This document shows, piece after piece, positions 8,174-18,769 of a DNA stretch of 33,052 nucleotides. The stretch is from Rhodocyclaceae bacterium. Its GTDB lineage: Bacteria; Pseudomonadota; Gammaproteobacteria; Burkholderiales; Rhodocyclaceae. The translations under genes were made by a program, and so were the position numbers. Positions within the stretch are counted from its first letter, which is position 1. The number at the start of each line of letters is the position of its first letter. The notes under the pieces are model-generated. The model made no database searches, was not told the origin of the DNA, and was given only the letters and a program-made list of their open reading frames with translations. Location: NCBI GenBank assembly GCA_018883265.1, contig VEQK01000020.1, forward strand, positions 1 through 33,052, in the 5' to 3' direction.

Positions 8174-9640
8174 GTGACCACGACGCTGATCTCCTCACAA
8201 ACCAGCCCGGCTGACCTGAAAGGCCGGCGGGTGCTGGTGGTCGGCCTGGGTGAATCCGGGTTGGCCATGGCGCGCTGGCTGCATCGGCAGCAGGCACAGA
8301 TCGCCGTCGTCGATACACGCGCTGAGCCGCCAGGCGTCGAAGTTTTGAGCCAAGAGGTGCCCGATGCGAAGTGGCGCTGCCGTGGCAAACCCCTAGAGGG
8401 TGCTGCGATCGATGTGGCATTGGCGGATATCGATCTGCTCGCGCTATCGCCGGGCGTGGCTTTCGATAGCGCATTGGTGCAATCAGCGCAGGTGCGGAAT
8501 ATTCCGGTGTGGTCCGAGGTTGATTGCTTCAATGTCGCGTGTACGGCCGCCTGCCCCGCCAGCAAGGTGCTCGCGATTACGGGGGCGAATGGCAAAACCA
8601 CGACGACGGCGTTGGCCGCACATCTGCTGAATGCGGTCGATATTGATGCTATCGCCTGCGGCAATATTTCACCCTCGTTGCTCGATGCTTTCATGGCACG
8701 TCAGTCTTCGGGACGGTGGCCGGCCATCTGGGTGCTCGAGTTATCGAGTTTTCAACTGGAGGCAACGCAGTGCATGCGTAGCGATGCTGCCATCATTCTG
8801 AATCTCAGCGAAGATCACCTGGATCGTCATGTCACGATGGCCGGCTACGCTGCGGCCAAGGGACGCATTTATGAGAATTGCGCCTACCCGATTTGGAATC
8901 GCGCGGATCTGTGGGCAGACGCCTATGGCTTGGATCAAGCCAAGGCTATCAGCATCGGCGATGACGCGCCAACGCGTCCCACCGACTTCGGCCTGGCGGA
9001 TGGTGTGGTTGTGCGTGGGGCCGAACGTATCATCTCGATGTCCGCGTTGCCGCTCTTGGGTCGCCATAATGTGCTCAATGTCCAAGCGGCGCTGGCGCTC
9101 ATCGCGCATGTCTTGCCGGCGGGCAAAACATTGGCCGATCTGGTTCCTGGCATGGCCAGCTTCCGCAGCCTGCCGCACCGTGTGGCACTCATCGCTACGC
9201 TCGACGACGTGCGCTATGTCGACGATTCGAAAGCGACGAATGTGGGCGCCACCCTGGCGGCCATCGATGGGCTCTATGATCCGGTGCAACCCCAGTGCAA
9301 GTTGCTCCTGCTGCTAGGTGGCGAAGGCAAGCATCAGGATTTTTCGCCGTTAACGGGGGCACTGGATCGCGCCGCTCGCGCCGTTGCACTGATCGGCCAG
9401 GATGCTGAAGCAATCGCCGCCGTGTTGCCGCCCTTGCTGCCCGCGCAGCGCTTCGGTGATCTACCGGCTGCCACGCGCTGGCTGGCTGACCAGGCGCAAC
9501 CGGGCGACACAGTCTTGTTGTCGCCGGCCTGCGCCAGCCTGGATATGTTCCGCAACTACGGCGAGCGGGCGCAGGTCTTCATTGATACCGTAAGGGCGCT
9601 GAATAGCTGTGCACCGATGAAAGACGGGGCGGCCGCATGA
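8174..9640 (+). CDS. murD: UDP-MurNAc-L-alanine:D-glutamate ligase MurD
   Basis: MurD adds D-glutamate to UDP-MurNAc-L-Ala. The 488-residue product opens with a Rossmann-like [15 protein letters not shown] element (22-36), followed by the ATP-binding [10 protein letters not shown] (135-144, K141), LELSSFQLE, and [11 protein letters not shown] in the central domain. YVDDSKATN near 350-358 is diagnostic of the MurD C-terminal domain. The start is GTG with no strong Shine-Dalgarno; no ATG precedes the conserved glycine motif. The stop overlaps the ftsW start (ATGA). A 20-nt gap separates it from mraY. Length is slightly above E. coli MurD (438). Confidence 0.96.
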   Translation: MTTTLISSQTSPADLKGRRVLVVGLGESGLAMARWLHRQQAQIAVVDTRAEPPGVEVLSQEVPDAKWRCRGKPLEGAAIDVALADIDLLALSPGVAFDSALVQSAQVRNIPVWSEVDCFNVACTAACPASKVLAITGANGKTTTTALAAHLLNAVDIDAIACGNISPSLLDAFMARQSSGRWPAIWVLELSSFQLEATQCMRSDAAIILNLSEDHLDRHVTMAGYAAAKGRIYENCAYPIWNRADLWADAYGLDQAKAISIGDDAPTRPTDFGLADGVVVRGAERIISMSALPLLGRHNVLNVQAALALIAHVLPAGKTLADLVPGMASFRSLPHRVALIATLDDVRYVDDSKATNVGATLAAIDGLYDPVQPQCKLLLLLGGEGKHQDFSPLTGALDRAARAVALIGQDAEAIAAVLPPLLPAQRFGDLPAATRWLADQAQPGDTVLLSPACASLDMFRNYGERAQVFIDTVRALNSCAPMKDGAAA

Positions 9641-10803
9641 ATCGTCTGATGCGCATGATCAACTCGCCCGAGGAGCAGTCTGAGGTGGATCCGCTGCTCG
9701 TCTGGAGTGCGCTGGCGCTGCTACTCATCGGCCTGATCATGGTGTATTCGGCATCGATCGCCTTCGCGGAAGGCAGCCGCATGTTCGGCCGTAATCCCAA
9801 TTATTTCCTGATTCGCCATGCCATCTTCCTGACGATCGGTCTGGCGGCGGCAGGTGTCGCCTTCCAGGTGCCCACGCAGGTATGGCAACGCTGGTCGCCC
9901 TACCTGTTCCTGGGCGGCATTGTGCTCCTGGCATTGGTTTTGATCCCGGGCCTTGGCCGTGATGTGAATGGCGCGCGGCGCTGGTTGCCGCTATTCGTCG
10001 TCAACCTGCAGCCTTCCGAATTGATGAAGTTGTTTGTCGTGCTCTATGCCGCAGATTTCACCGTGCGCAAGATGAATGTCATGCACAGCCTGAAAAAAGC
10101 CTTTCTTCCCATGTTCGTAGCGATGGTCCTGGTGGGCTCCTTGCTACTCAAGGAACCCGACTTTGGCGCCTTCGTGGTCATTATCTCGATCGCCTTCGGC
10201 ATCCTTTTCCTGGGCGGCATGAAGATCAAACCGTTCGTGATCCTGATTCTGCTGCTGCTGATTGCGTTTGCGATCCTGATCATTGTGTCGCCATACCGTC
10301 GCGACCGGATCTTCGGCTTCATGGATCCCTGGGCGGATGCACTGGGTCGGGGCTATCAGTTGTCCCATTCGCTGATCGCCTTTGGTCGTGGTGAATTCTT
10401 CGGGGTCGGATTGGGCGGCAGTGTCGAAAAACTCTTTTATTTGCCGGAAGCGCATACCGATTTTCTGCTGGCCGTCATTGCCGAAGAACTGGGTTTTGTC
10501 GGTGTGGTTGTGGTGATCACCCTGTTTGGTTTAATGATCCAGCGCATCATCATGGTCAGCAAGCAGTGTGTGAAGCTGGATCGCTGCTTTGCCGCACTTG
10601 TTGCGCAAGGGGTTGCTATCTGGATTGGTGTTCAGGGCTTCATCAACATGGGCGTGAATATGGGATTGTTGCCGACCAAGGGGCTCACGTTGCCGATGAT
10701 GAGTTTTGGTGGTTCGGGCATTCTGGTGAACTGTGTCGCAATCGCGATTCTATTGCGCATTGACTGGGAAAACCGGCAGATGATGCGGGGGCGTCGACCA
10801 TGA
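9637..10803 (+). CDS. ftsW: Septal peptidoglycan glycosyltransferase FtsW
   Basis: FtsW is a SEDS-family polymerase that links lipid II into glycan strands at the septum in partnership with FtsI. The 388-residue product has about ten hydrophobic membrane segments and the SEDS signatures: NGARRWLPL followed by LQPSELMKL near 111-130, the [18 protein letters not shown] block near 273-290, and the C-terminal [13 protein letters not shown]. The short N-terminal tail before the first membrane helix is typical. ATG overlaps the murD stop, and its stop overlaps the murG start. Confidence 0.96.
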   Translation: MNRLMRMINSPEEQSEVDPLLVWSALALLLIGLIMVYSASIAFAEGSRMFGRNPNYFLIRHAIFLTIGLAAAGVAFQVPTQVWQRWSPYLFLGGIVLLALVLIPGLGRDVNGARRWLPLFVVNLQPSELMKLFVVLYAADFTVRKMNVMHSLKKAFLPMFVAMVLVGSLLLKEPDFGAFVVIISIAFGILFLGGMKIKPFVILILLLLIAFAILIIVSPYRRDRIFGFMDPWADALGRGYQLSHSLIAFGRGEFFGVGLGGSVEKLFYLPEAHTDFLLAVIAEELGFVGVVVVITLFGLMIQRIIMVSKQCVKLDRCFAALVAQGVAIWIGVQGFINMGVNMGLLPTKGLTLPMMSFGGSGILVNCVAIAILLRIDWENRQMMRGRRP

Positions 10804-11870
10804 ACACCCGCAAGACATTGCTCGTGATGGCCGGGGGCACCGGCGGCCACATCTTTCCGGCGCTGGCGGTCGCCGACGTGTTGCGTCAGCAAGGCTGGCG
10901 CGTGGTCTGGCTGGGCAACCCGAAAGGGATGGAAGCAAAGCTTGTGCCGGCACGCGGTTATGAATGCGCCTGGGTGGAATTTGCCGCCGTGCGTGGCAAG
11001 GGTGTGATGCGCAAACTCATGCTGCCGGTGAATCTGCTACGCGCCTGTCTGGCTGCGCAGCGCGTGATTCGTAATGTGCGCCCGGATGTCGTGCTCGGTA
11101 TGGGCGGTTACATCACCTTCCCGGGGGGCGTCATGGCACGGCTGGCCGGTGTTCCTCTGGTTGTGCATGAACAGAATGCGGTTGCCGGCCTGGCGAACAA
11201 GGTCCTGAGCCGGATCGCGACCTGCGTATTGACCGGTTTTCCGGAAACGTTGCCGAATGCGACCTGGGTCGGCAATCCTGTACGCGCCGATATCGCCGAG
11301 TTACCCGAACCGCAAGCGCGGTATGGCACGCGTGCGGATAATGAACCATTGCATGTGCTGGTCGTGGGCGGCAGTCTGGGGGCGCAAGCCTTGAACACCG
11401 CAATGCCAATGGCGGTAGGGCAGATGCCTATCGCGCAACGCCCAATCATTCGTCATCAAACTGGCCCACGTGATCAGGCCTCGGTGCAGGCCGCCTATGA
11501 GGCTGCGAATACCAACGCCGATGTGCAGCCATTCATTGATGATATGGCGGCTGCCCTGGCCTGGGCTGATCTCGTGGTGTGTCGCGCTGGTGCCCTGACC
11601 GTAGCTGAGCTGGCCGCCGCCGGCGTTGCCAGTGTGCTGATTCCTTTTCCGCATGCCGTCGACGATCATCAGCGCGTCAATGCCGAATTCCTGGTCAATG
11701 GCCATGCGGGTCATTGCGTGATTCAGAAAGAACTCACGTCGGAACTATTGATCGCCCTCCTGCAGCAGTCGCGCGCTGAACTCCGGGCGCAAGCGATTGC
11801 AGCGCGAGCGCTGGCTCGTGCCGAAGCCGCAAATACGGTGGCTGATATTTGTAAGGAGCTTGCCGCATGA
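10800..11870 (+). CDS. murG: UDP-GlcNAc:lipid I N-acetylglucosaminyltransferase MurG
   Basis: MurG is a GT-B glycosyltransferase at the inner face of the membrane that converts lipid I to lipid II. The 356-residue product has the first G-loop GGTGGH at residues 12-17, a [11 protein letters not shown] block, [11 protein letters not shown], and a third glycine loop [12 protein letters not shown]. The C-terminal [15 protein letters not shown] forms the UDP-GlcNAc site. Length matches the family (E. coli 355). It overlaps ftsW and murC by 4 nt each (ATGA). Confidence 0.97.
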   Translation: MNTRKTLLVMAGGTGGHIFPALAVADVLRQQGWRVVWLGNPKGMEAKLVPARGYECAWVEFAAVRGKGVMRKLMLPVNLLRACLAAQRVIRNVRPDVVLGMGGYITFPGGVMARLAGVPLVVHEQNAVAGLANKVLSRIATCVLTGFPETLPNATWVGNPVRADIAELPEPQARYGTRADNEPLHVLVVGGSLGAQALNTAMPMAVGQMPIAQRPIIRHQTGPRDQASVQAAYEAANTNADVQPFIDDMAAALAWADLVVCRAGALTVAELAAAGVASVLIPFPHAVDDHQRVNAEFLVNGHAGHCVIQKELTSELLIALLQQSRAELRAQAIAARALARAEAANTVADICKELAA

Positions 11871-13276
11871 AGCACAAGATTCACCACCTGCACTTCATTG
11901 GTATTGGTGGCTCCGGCATGAGCGGGATTGCCGAAGTGTTGCTTAATCTGGGTTACACGGTCAGCGGTTCGGATCTGCAAGCGGGCGCCGCCACCCAACG
12001 TCTGGCGGCGTTGGGCGCAAAGATTTTGCTCGGCCATGAAGCCGTAAATATTGCGGGCGCTGACGCCATCGTCGTGTCGACGGCGGTCCAAGCCGGTAAC
12101 CCCGAAGTGATTGCCGCGCGCGAAGCGCGCATTCCCATCGTGCCACGCGCCCAGATGCTGGCCGAACTGATGCGCCTGAAGCAGGGTATCGCGGTGGCGG
12201 GGACACACGGTAAAACGACGACCACCAGCCTGATCGCTTCGATTCTGGGCGAGGGGGGTCTGGATCCGACCTTCGTGATTGGGGGGCGCCTCAATGCGGC
12301 GGGCGCCAATGCACGCTTGGGCACGGGCGATTTCCTGGTGGCCGAAGCGGACGAATCCGATGCCTCGTTCCTACGTCTGTCACCGGTGATCTCGGTAGTG
12401 ACCAATATCGATGCCGACCACATGGAAACCTATGGCCATGATTTCGACAAGCTGAAACAGGCTTTTGTCGATTTTCTGGAGCGTCTGCCGTTCTATGGTG
12501 TCGCCGTGTTGTGCACGGACGACCCGACTGTGAACGAGATCATGCCGCAAGTCACCAAGCAGATCGTGCGTTATGGCCTGAACGAGAATGCCAATATCCG
12601 CGCCGAGAACGTGCGTGCCGACAAAGGCCGTATGCACTTCACAGCGGTTCGCATCAATGGTTCGATTTCACGTTTGCCCATTACGCTGAACCTGCCCGGT
12701 GTGCACTACGTGCAGAACGCACTGGCGGCGATTGCCGTGGCAACCGAGGTGGGCGTTGCCGATGACGCCATCGTCAAGGCGCTCGGCGAATTCCGTGGCG
12801 TCGGCCGTCGCTTCCAGCGCTATGGTGAACTGCCTCTGCCAAAGGGGGGCACCGTGACGGTGATTGATGACTACGGCCATCACCCGGTTGAAATGACGGC
12901 AACGCTGGCCGCAGCGCGCGGCGCTTTCCCCGGTCGGCGTCTGGTATTGGCTTTCCAGCCGCACCGCTATTCGCGGACGCGTGATTGCTTCGAAGATTTT
13001 GTTCAGGTGCTGGGTACGGTTGACGCGTTGTTGCTGACGGAAGTCTATGCCGCGGGCGAAGCACCGGTCGTGGCGGCTGATGGCCGGGCCCTGGTCCGCG
13101 GCGTTCGTGTGACCGGCAAGATCGAACCGCAGTTTGTCGAGTCGGTCGGCGATCTGCCAGCGGCCTTGCTTGATACCTTGCAGGATGGCGATGTGCTGCT
13201 GACGATGGGCGCGGGCTCAATCGGTGGGACGGCCGCCAAACTCTTTGAAGCTGTAGGTGCGGACGCCGAGCAATGA
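11867..13276 (+). CDS. murC: UDP-N-acetylmuramate:L-alanine ligase MurC
   Basis: MurC is the first Mur ligase, adding L-alanine to UDP-MurNAc. The 469-residue product has the N-terminal [14 protein letters not shown] loop (12-25), the P-loop [11 protein letters not shown] (112-122, K116), [10 protein letters not shown], and DDYGHHPVE followed by FQPHRYSRT in the C-terminal domain, all diagnostic of MurC. Length is normal. Its start overlaps the murG stop, and its stop overlaps the triple-ATG start of murB. Confidence 0.97.
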   Translation: MKHKIHHLHFIGIGGSGMSGIAEVLLNLGYTVSGSDLQAGAATQRLAALGAKILLGHEAVNIAGADAIVVSTAVQAGNPEVIAAREARIPIVPRAQMLAELMRLKQGIAVAGTHGKTTTTSLIASILGEGGLDPTFVIGGRLNAAGANARLGTGDFLVAEADESDASFLRLSPVISVVTNIDADHMETYGHDFDKLKQAFVDFLERLPFYGVAVLCTDDPTVNEIMPQVTKQIVRYGLNENANIRAENVRADKGRMHFTAVRINGSISRLPITLNLPGVHYVQNALAAIAVATEVGVADDAIVKALGEFRGVGRRFQRYGELPLPKGGTVTVIDDYGHHPVEMTATLAAARGAFPGRRLVLAFQPHRYSRTRDCFEDFVQVLGTVDALLLTEVYAAGEAPVVAADGRALVRGVRVTGKIEPQFVESVGDLPAALLDTLQDGDVLLTMGAGSIGGTAAKLFEAVGADAEQ

Positions 13277-14250
13277 TGATGAACGAGCCCCGTCACTTCG
13301 CCAATCAGCTGCCTGCCCTGCGCGGCCAGTGGGCGGATAACGTCGCTATGGCACGTCATGTGTCGTGGCGGGCGGGTGGCATGGCGCGCCGAGCATACAC
13401 GCCGGCTGATCTGGACGATCTGGCCGCCATGCTGGCCCAATTACCGGTCGACGAGCCGATGCTCTTTGCGGGCCTCGGCAGCAATCTGCTGGTGCGCGAT
13501 GGTGGTTTTAAAGGCACGGTGATCTTTCTGCATGCCGCCTTGAATACCCTGCGTGTTGAACGGCTGCCGGGTGTCGCTGCGGATCAGGATGAACTGATTT
13601 ACGCCGAGGCCGGTGTGGCCAGCCCGAAGGTGGCGCGCTTCGCTGCCAATCTGGGTCGCGATGCCGCCTTCATGGCGGGAATTCCGGGCACGGTGGGCGG
13701 TGCATTGGCGATGAACGCCGGTTGTTATGGCGCCGAAACCTGGCCGTTTGTCTTGCAGGTCTGCACCATTGACCGACAGGGCCGGCGGCATGTGCGTACA
13801 CCCGCCGACTTTGAAATCGGGTATCGCCACGTGGCGCCACGCGACGTCGATGCTCAGGGTGAAGTCTTTGCCGCTGCCTGGTTTCGTTTTCCCGCTCAGG
13901 AAACCTCGGTGGCGCGTGCCACGATTCGCACACTTCTGGAGAAGCGCGTCGCCAGTCAGCCCTTGCGCTGGCCCAATGCCGGCTCGGTCTTCCGCAATCC
14001 GCCCGGCGATTTTGCAGCACGCCTTATTGAGGCCACCGGCCTCAAAGGTCTGCGTGTCGGTGGCGCAGAGGTCAGCACCGTGCACGCCAACTTTATCGTC
14101 AATGCCGATGGCACAGCCACGGCGGACGACATCGAGACTCTTATCACGACTGTACAAAGCCGCGTTGCAGCGGCGACGGGTGTGCAACTGATTCGTGAAG
14201 TCCGCATCGTCGGTGATGCGGCTTCGTCCTCATCCAGCCCAAAGGCCTGA
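13273..14250 (+). CDS. murB: UDP-N-acetylenolpyruvoylglucosamine reductase MurB
   Basis: MurB is a cytoplasmic FAD flavoprotein that reduces UDP-GlcNAc-enolpyruvate to UDP-MurNAc with NADPH. The 325-residue product shows [14 protein letters not shown] (66-79) and the FAD-binding [15 protein letters not shown] (136-150). Catalytic residues are in place: R185 in the GYR motif, S238 in NAGSVFRNP and E309 in LIREVRI. The GSVFRNP form and compact layout fit the shorter type II MurB. Three consecutive ATG codons make the exact start uncertain by two residues. A serine-rich tail (315-322) ends the protein. Confidence 0.95.
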   Translation: MMMNEPRHFANQLPALRGQWADNVAMARHVSWRAGGMARRAYTPADLDDLAAMLAQLPVDEPMLFAGLGSNLLVRDGGFKGTVIFLHAALNTLRVERLPGVAADQDELIYAEAGVASPKVARFAANLGRDAAFMAGIPGTVGGALAMNAGCYGAETWPFVLQVCTIDRQGRRHVRTPADFEIGYRHVAPRDVDAQGEVFAAAWFRFPAQETSVARATIRTLLEKRVASQPLRWPNAGSVFRNPPGDFAARLIEATGLKGLRVGGAEVSTVHANFIVNADGTATADDIETLITTVQSRVAAATGVQLIREVRIVGDAASSSSSPKA

Positions 14251-14255
14251 TCATC

Positions 14256-15215
14256 ATGTCCCATTCGATAGATCCCAAAGCGCTCGGTAAGGTCGTCGTC
14301 CTGTTCGGCGGTTCGTCGGCGGAGCGGGAAGTGTCGCTCAATAGCGGCAGCCGTGTTCTGGCCGCGTTACAACGTCAGGGGGTCAATGCCCATGCATTTG
14401 ATCCTGATCAGACACCCTTGTCAGCACTGGAAAACGCAGGCTTCGATCGCGCCTTCATCGCACTGCACGGCGGTATTGGCGAGAATGGCACGCTGCAGGG
14501 CTTCCTGGAAATGATCGGCTTGCCGTATACCGGTAGCGGCGTACTGGCTTCAGCGCTGGCCATGGATAAATGGCGGTCCAAGCTGGTCTGGCAGGCTGCC
14601 GGTTTGCCGACCCCGGCCTATCAGCTGATCGATGCCGACACCGATGCGCAGGCGGTGATTGATGCGCTGGGCTTACCCTTGTTCGTCAAACCGGTGCACG
14701 AAGGTTCCAGCGTTGGCGTCACCAAGGTGAAGGCGCCGGCCGAATTGATGCCGGCTTGGCAGGATGCCAATCAACACGACTCGGCGGTAATTGCTGAAAC
14801 GGCATTGCTCGGGGGCGAATACACTGTGGCCGTCTGGCAAACGCCGCAAGGCCTGCAGGCCTTACCGCCCGTGCGTATCGTGCCGGCCACCGAGTTCTAC
14901 GATTACGAAGCCAAGTACAACCGTGACGACACCCAGTACAACATTCCCTGTGGTTTGCCGGATGCCCAGGTACAGCACATGCAGGATCTAGCGGTGGACG
15001 CGTTCGAAGCCCTGGGTTGTCGTGGCTGGGGGCGCATCGACTTCCTGCTGGATGTGGCGGGTGCGCAATATGTGCTCGAAGCCAATACGGCGCCGGGTAT
15101 GACGGATCATTCGTTGGTGCCGATGGCCGCGCGTGCCGCCGGTATCGATTACGACCAGCTTGTCCTGACCGTGACGGCGATGGCGGCGCTCGATTCTGGC
15201 AAGCAGAATCACTGA
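14256..15215 (+). CDS. ddl: D-alanine--D-alanine ligase
   Basis: An ATP-grasp enzyme that makes the D-Ala-D-Ala dipeptide used by MurF. The 319-residue product has the N-terminal [16 protein letters not shown] motif (13-28), [14 protein letters not shown] (68-81), the ATP-binding serine loop EGSSVGV, and the C-terminal [18 protein letters not shown] that binds Mg and the second D-alanine. Length and dcw position match DdlB (E. coli 306). It begins 5 nt after murB and ends 6 nt before ftsQ, so it is cotranscribed with both. Confidence 0.96.
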   Translation: MSHSIDPKALGKVVVLFGGSSAEREVSLNSGSRVLAALQRQGVNAHAFDPDQTPLSALENAGFDRAFIALHGGIGENGTLQGFLEMIGLPYTGSGVLASALAMDKWRSKLVWQAAGLPTPAYQLIDADTDAQAVIDALGLPLFVKPVHEGSSVGVTKVKAPAELMPAWQDANQHDSAVIAETALLGGEYTVAVWQTPQGLQALPPVRIVPATEFYDYEAKYNRDDTQYNIPCGLPDAQVQHMQDLAVDAFEALGCRGWGRIDFLLDVAGAQYVLEANTAPGMTDHSLVPMAARAAGIDYDQLVLTVTAMAALDSGKQNH

Positions 15216-15221
15216 GGCGGA

Positions 15222-16022
15222 ATGACCATGATCTGGAATCGTCCCGACCTCATGAATCGCCTGGCCAGTCTGCTCTGGGGATTGGGCTTGCTGCTCATAC
15301 TCATCACGGTGGTACTCATGGTCATCCGCCTGCCACTCATTCCGGTGCGCGACGTATTCCTTGCCAAGCCGCTGGTTCGGGTTCAGATCGAGGATATTCG
15401 CGCCGGCATCGCACCGGCGATCGGCGGCAATTTTTTCACGGTGGACCTCAAGGCCATTCGCCAGGGCGTCGAGCGACAGCCCTGGGTCTATCGCGCCGAT
15501 GTGCGCCGTCAGGGGCTCGGTAGTCTAGCGCTCGATATAGACGAACAGATGCCGGTGGCTCGCTGGGGCAGTGAAGGTGAGCGTGGTTTTTCCGTCTGGC
15601 TTAACCGGGATGGCGAAACCTTTGAAGTCGCTGACAGCACCCTGCCGAAAGACATGGGTACTTTGCCGGTGTTACATGGCCCGCTCGATACCGGTAACGA
15701 TCTGATGGCGCGTTATGTGCGCTACAGCGCGCAGCTACAACCGACAGGGCGTTCGATTCGTCAACTGGATCAGAGTTCGCGCCTTTCCTGGAGTATGCGT
15801 CTCGATAACGGCACGCGCGTGGAATTGGGTCGTGAGCGAACCTTGAATGGTGCAGACGACCTGGTCGCGACTTTCGTGCAGCTTTATCCGCAACTGATTG
15901 GTAACCGCGCAGTACCGCCAATCGTTGTTGACCTGCGTTACCCCGCTGGTGTGGCCGTGCGCTACCCGGTTGGGGGGACGTCATCCTCTTCCACCCCCTC
16001 CGACCGCAAAGGTAAGTCATGA
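15222..16022 (+). CDS. ftsQ: Cell division protein FtsQ
   Basis: FtsQ is a bitopic inner-membrane protein that recruits FtsB and FtsL and links early and late divisome proteins. The 266-residue product has a short cytoplasmic tail, one membrane segment (about 15-36), a POTRA domain (about 40-110) and the FtsQ beta domain carrying RWGSEGERGFSVWLNRDGETF, the usual conserved stretch. A Ser/Pro-rich tail follows from about 252. GAGGCGGA just upstream is a good ribosome site. The stop overlaps the ftsA start (ATGA). Confidence 0.95.
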   Translation: MTMIWNRPDLMNRLASLLWGLGLLLILITVVLMVIRLPLIPVRDVFLAKPLVRVQIEDIRAGIAPAIGGNFFTVDLKAIRQGVERQPWVYRADVRRQGLGSLALDIDEQMPVARWGSEGERGFSVWLNRDGETFEVADSTLPKDMGTLPVLHGPLDTGNDLMARYVRYSAQLQPTGRSIRQLDQSSRLSWSMRLDNGTRVELGRERTLNGADDLVATFVQLYPQLIGNRAVPPIVVDLRYPAGVAVRYPVGGTSSSSTPSDRKGKS

Positions 16023-17254
16023 GCAGAGAGAGTAAAGAACTGATTGTCGGCCTCGACATTGGCACGTCCAAGATCGTCGCTGTTGTCGCCGAGATCGCCC
16101 AGGATGGGCGCCTGAATGTGCTGGGCGTCGGCGCGCAGGAAGCGCGCGGCCTGTCACGCGGCGTGGTGGTGAACATTGAGGAAACCGTGCAGACGATTTC
16201 CAAGGTGATCCAGGAGGTTGAGCTCATGGCCGATTGCAAGGTCAAGGATGTGTATACCGGGATCGCCGGCAGCCACATCCGCAGCTTCAACTCCAACGGG
16301 ATGGTCGCTATCAAGGATAAAGAGGTGACGCCGAGCGATGTCGATCGCGTCATCGAAACGGCGCGCGCGATGCCGATCCCGGCCGAACAGGAAATTCTGC
16401 ACATCCTGACGCAGGAATTCGTGATCGATGGCCAGGACGGCATCCGCGAGCCGATCGGCATGAGTGGTATGCGCCTGGAAGTGAAGGTGCATATCGTCAC
16501 CGGCGCCATCTCGGCCGCCCAGAACATCGTCAAGTGCGTTCGCCGTTGCGGCCTCGACGTCAACGATCTGATTTTGCAGCCGCTGGCTTCCAGCTACGCG
16601 GTGTTATCAGAAGACGAAAAAGACCTGGGGGTCTGCCTGATCGACATCGGGGGTGGCACAACCGACATCGCCGTCTGGGCGCAAGGCGCCATCCGTCACA
16701 CCGCCGTAATCCCCATCGCCGGTAATCAGGTCACCAACGACATCGCCATGGCCTTGCGTACGCCAACGCGCGATGCCGAGGATATCAAGCGTCGTTCAGG
16801 TTGTGCGCTGGCCGATCTGGCCAATCCGGAAGAGATCATTGAAGTGGCCGGCGTTGACGACCGACCCAGCCGCAAGCTGTCGCGCCGGGCGCTGGCCGAT
16901 GTCATCCAGCCGCGCGTTGAAGAGCTCTTCGAAATCGTCCAGGCCGAACTGCGGCGCTCAGGCTACGAGAACGTGCTGTCGTCGGGGATTGTTATCACCG
17001 GCGGATCGGCATCGATGCCCGGCATGATCGAACTCGGTGAAGAAATTTTCCACATGCCGGTGCGTTTGGGTGAGCCCAAGTACAGCGGCCCCCTCGTTGA
17101 TGTGATCAAGTCGCCGCGTTATGCGACGGCCTTCGGTCTCATTCTCGAAGCCTATAACCAGCGCAAGCGCGGCCAGCAGGTTCGCGAGAAGCAGGGTGGC
17201 GGCGTCAAAGACGTCTTCGGCACCATGCGCGCCTGGTTCGAAAAGAACTTTTAA
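16019..17254 (+). CDS. ftsA: Cell division protein FtsA
   Basis: FtsA is an actin-like ATPase that anchors FtsZ filaments to the membrane. The 411-residue product shows the phosphate-1 loop GLDIGTSKI (11-19), the phosphate-2 loop LIDIGGGTTDIAVW, and an ITGGSASMPG adenosine motif. The last twelve residues (400-411) form an aromatic/basic amphipathic segment, the typical membrane-targeting helix. Length is close to E. coli FtsA (420). It overlaps ftsQ by 4 nt and is followed by a 134-nt leader before ftsZ. Confidence 0.97.
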   Translation: MSRESKELIVGLDIGTSKIVAVVAEIAQDGRLNVLGVGAQEARGLSRGVVVNIEETVQTISKVIQEVELMADCKVKDVYTGIAGSHIRSFNSNGMVAIKDKEVTPSDVDRVIETARAMPIPAEQEILHILTQEFVIDGQDGIREPIGMSGMRLEVKVHIVTGAISAAQNIVKCVRRCGLDVNDLILQPLASSYAVLSEDEKDLGVCLIDIGGGTTDIAVWAQGAIRHTAVIPIAGNQVTNDIAMALRTPTRDAEDIKRRSGCALADLANPEEIIEVAGVDDRPSRKLSRRALADVIQPRVEELFEIVQAELRRSGYENVLSSGIVITGGSASMPGMIELGEEIFHMPVRLGEPKYSGPLVDVIKSPRYATAFGLILEAYNQRKRGQQVREKQGGGVKDVFGTMRAWFEKNF

Positions 17255-17298
17255 CCCCAGGAATTTCCGACCCGGTATGCGCAGTACAGGGTCGCGAA

Positions 17299-17383
17299 GT
17301 AGCAGCAAAGCAGCAAAGGCAACACAAGCAGTCGCAATAGCAGCAAGCAACCCATTCACCAGTCATACCGCTTTTAACGGAGG
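17299..17383 (+). promoter_or_regulatory. ftsZ leader with AGCAGCAA repeats and consensus Shine-Dalgarno
   Basis: The 134-nt ftsA-ftsZ gap contains three exact AGCAGCAA copies (17301-17308, 17309-17316, 17339-17346) and a degenerate copy AGCAGTCGCAA (17327-17337). An unpaired-looking, CA-rich stretch leads to GGAGG at 17379-17383, five nt before the ATG, the best ribosome site in the cluster. A 6-bp inverted repeat (CGACCC 17268-17273 / GGGTCG 17289-17294) lies just upstream. A translation-enhancing role is inferred only. Confidence 0.5.
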
Positions 17384-17388
17384 CATTT

Positions 17389-18576
17389 ATGTTTGAGATT
17401 ATCGAGAAAGAAGAAAACGGCACGGTCATCAAAGTGATCGGCGTCGGTGGTGCGGGCGGCAACGCCATCGACCACATGATTCGCGAAAACGTGCATGGCG
17501 TGCAATTCATTGCAGCCAACACGGATGCGCAGGCGCTCAATAACAGTCTGGCGGGTCATCGCATGCAGCTCGGTGGTTCGGGTCTGGGCGCAGGGGCCAA
17601 GCCGGCTGCAGGCCGTGCCGCGGCCGAAGAGCAACGCGAGCAGATCAAGCAGACCCTGCAGGGCGCACACATGGTCTTCATCACCGCCGGTATGGGGGGT
17701 GGTACCGGCACCGGTGCCGCCCCGATCGTGGCGGAAGTGGCGCGCGAGCTGGGTATCCTCAGCGTTGCCGTCGTCACCAAGCCTTTCGGTTTCGAAGGCA
17801 AGCGCATGAAAGCTGCCGAGGCCGGCATCGCCGAACTTGAACAGCATGTTGATTCGCTGATCGTCATCCTCAACGACCGCCTGATGGACGTGCTGGGAGA
17901 CGATGCCGAAATGGAAGCCTGCTTCAAGGCGGCCGATGACGTGCTGCGTAACGCCGTGGGCGGTATTGCCGAGATCATCACCCTCAAGGGTCTGGTCAAC
18001 GTCGACTTCGAAGATGTGCGCACGGTCATGGGCGCCATGGGTCGCGCCATGATGGGTTCGGCGGTTGCCGAAGGCATGGATCGCGCCCGCCTGGCTGCCG
18101 AACAAGCGGTCGCCTGCCCGCTGCTCGAAGGGGTGGAACTGGCCGGTGCCAAGGGCGTTCTGGTCAATATCACCGCTGCCAAGTCGCTCAAAATGCGCGA
18201 AGTCAACGAAGTCATGGCCACCATTGGTGATCACGTGTCGGATGAAGCCGAAATCATCTTTGGCGCCGTGTTCGACGAGAGCATGGGCGATCAGATGCGG
18301 GTGACTGTTGTTGCAACGGGTCTGGAAGATCAGCGTGCTCGCGGCGTGAAGTCAACCCGGGAAACCCTGACCGTTGTAGAGCCGTTACGCGCCACGGGTA
18401 CGGGCGATGCCAGCCCCTTCGGCGATTTCAGCCAGTACGATCTGCCGCCGGGCATGCGCTCGGCACGTCAGACGGCAGCTGCCGCACCGGCCAGCAATCT
18501 GAAAGTCGAAGCCTTCGTATCGCAGGGCGTAGATCACTACGACATTCCGGCGTTTCTACGCAAGCAAGCGGATTAA
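17389..18576 (+). CDS. ftsZ: Cell division GTPase FtsZ
   Basis: FtsZ is the tubulin homologue that polymerises into the cytokinetic Z-ring. The 395-residue product has the N-terminal KVIGVGGAGGNA loop (15-26), the tubulin signature GGGTGTG at 103-109, the synergy loop with NVDFEDVRTVM that completes GTP hydrolysis across the dimer, and a variable linker. The C-terminal peptide DIPAFLRKQAD (385-395) binds FtsA, ZipA and other partners. ATG at 17389 follows a consensus GGAGG. The strong ribosome site fits the high level of FtsZ relative to upstream dcw products. Confidence 0.98.
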   Translation: MFEIIEKEENGTVIKVIGVGGAGGNAIDHMIRENVHGVQFIAANTDAQALNNSLAGHRMQLGGSGLGAGAKPAAGRAAAEEQREQIKQTLQGAHMVFITAGMGGGTGTGAAPIVAEVARELGILSVAVVTKPFGFEGKRMKAAEAGIAELEQHVDSLIVILNDRLMDVLGDDAEMEACFKAADDVLRNAVGGIAEIITLKGLVNVDFEDVRTVMGAMGRAMMGSAVAEGMDRARLAAEQAVACPLLEGVELAGAKGVLVNITAAKSLKMREVNEVMATIGDHVSDEAEIIFGAVFDESMGDQMRVTVVATGLEDQRARGVKSTRETLTVVEPLRATGTGDASPFGDFSQYDLPPGMRSARQTAAAAPASNLKVEAFVSQGVDHYDIPAFLRKQAD

Positions 18577-18601
18577 TCAATTGCAGTAGACGCTGCCTCC
18601 G

Positions 18602-18633
18602 GCCGGTGTGCGCCCTGCGCAGGCGCACCCGGC
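18602..18633 (+). terminator. GC-rich hairpin after ftsZ
   Basis: GCCGG-T-GTGCGCC (18602-18614) pairs with GGCGCAC-CCGGC (18622-18633): 12 bp, one bulged T and a 7-nt loop. No T-run follows, so it is not a canonical intrinsic terminator. It may be a 3' stability element, a weak terminator or an attenuator between ftsZ and lpxC. Confidence 0.45.
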
Positions 18634-18710
18634 AGTCGGTAAGCGATTGAAGGGTAGCAGTTATTGGTTTTGCCTCCGAGCTGCACGCCATGAGGAGGCG
18701 TCCTTGTCTG

Positions 18711-18719
18711 TGTTAAAAT
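18711..18719 (+). promoter_or_regulatory. Extended -10 promoter for lpxC
   Basis: TG-T-TAAAAT (18711-18719) is an extended -10 element; no good -35 is visible 17 bp upstream. Predicted start is near 18726, giving a leader of about 44 nt. The same TGnTAAAAT pattern occurs before secA at 20466, which supports it as a housekeeping promoter type here. Confidence 0.55.
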
Positions 18720-18769
18720 TGCACGGGCGAGGGCTCCGTCCCTCCAAAGAAATCAGCAGGTTAAGAGCT

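Noticed and set aside
17255-17388. Possible dedicated ftsZ promoter in the ftsA-ftsZ gap
   Set aside because: I found no convincing -35/-10 pair in the gap; promoters inside ftsA cannot be judged by eye.
17374-18234. 286-residue open frame antisense to ftsZ
   Set aside because: Mirror of a highly conserved gene; His/Asp/Gly-rich composition is typical of antisense shadow frames.
18608-18769. 54-residue N-terminal extension of lpxC
   Set aside because: It runs through a hairpin and the likely promoter; LpxC proteins begin at MLSQRT-like sequence.
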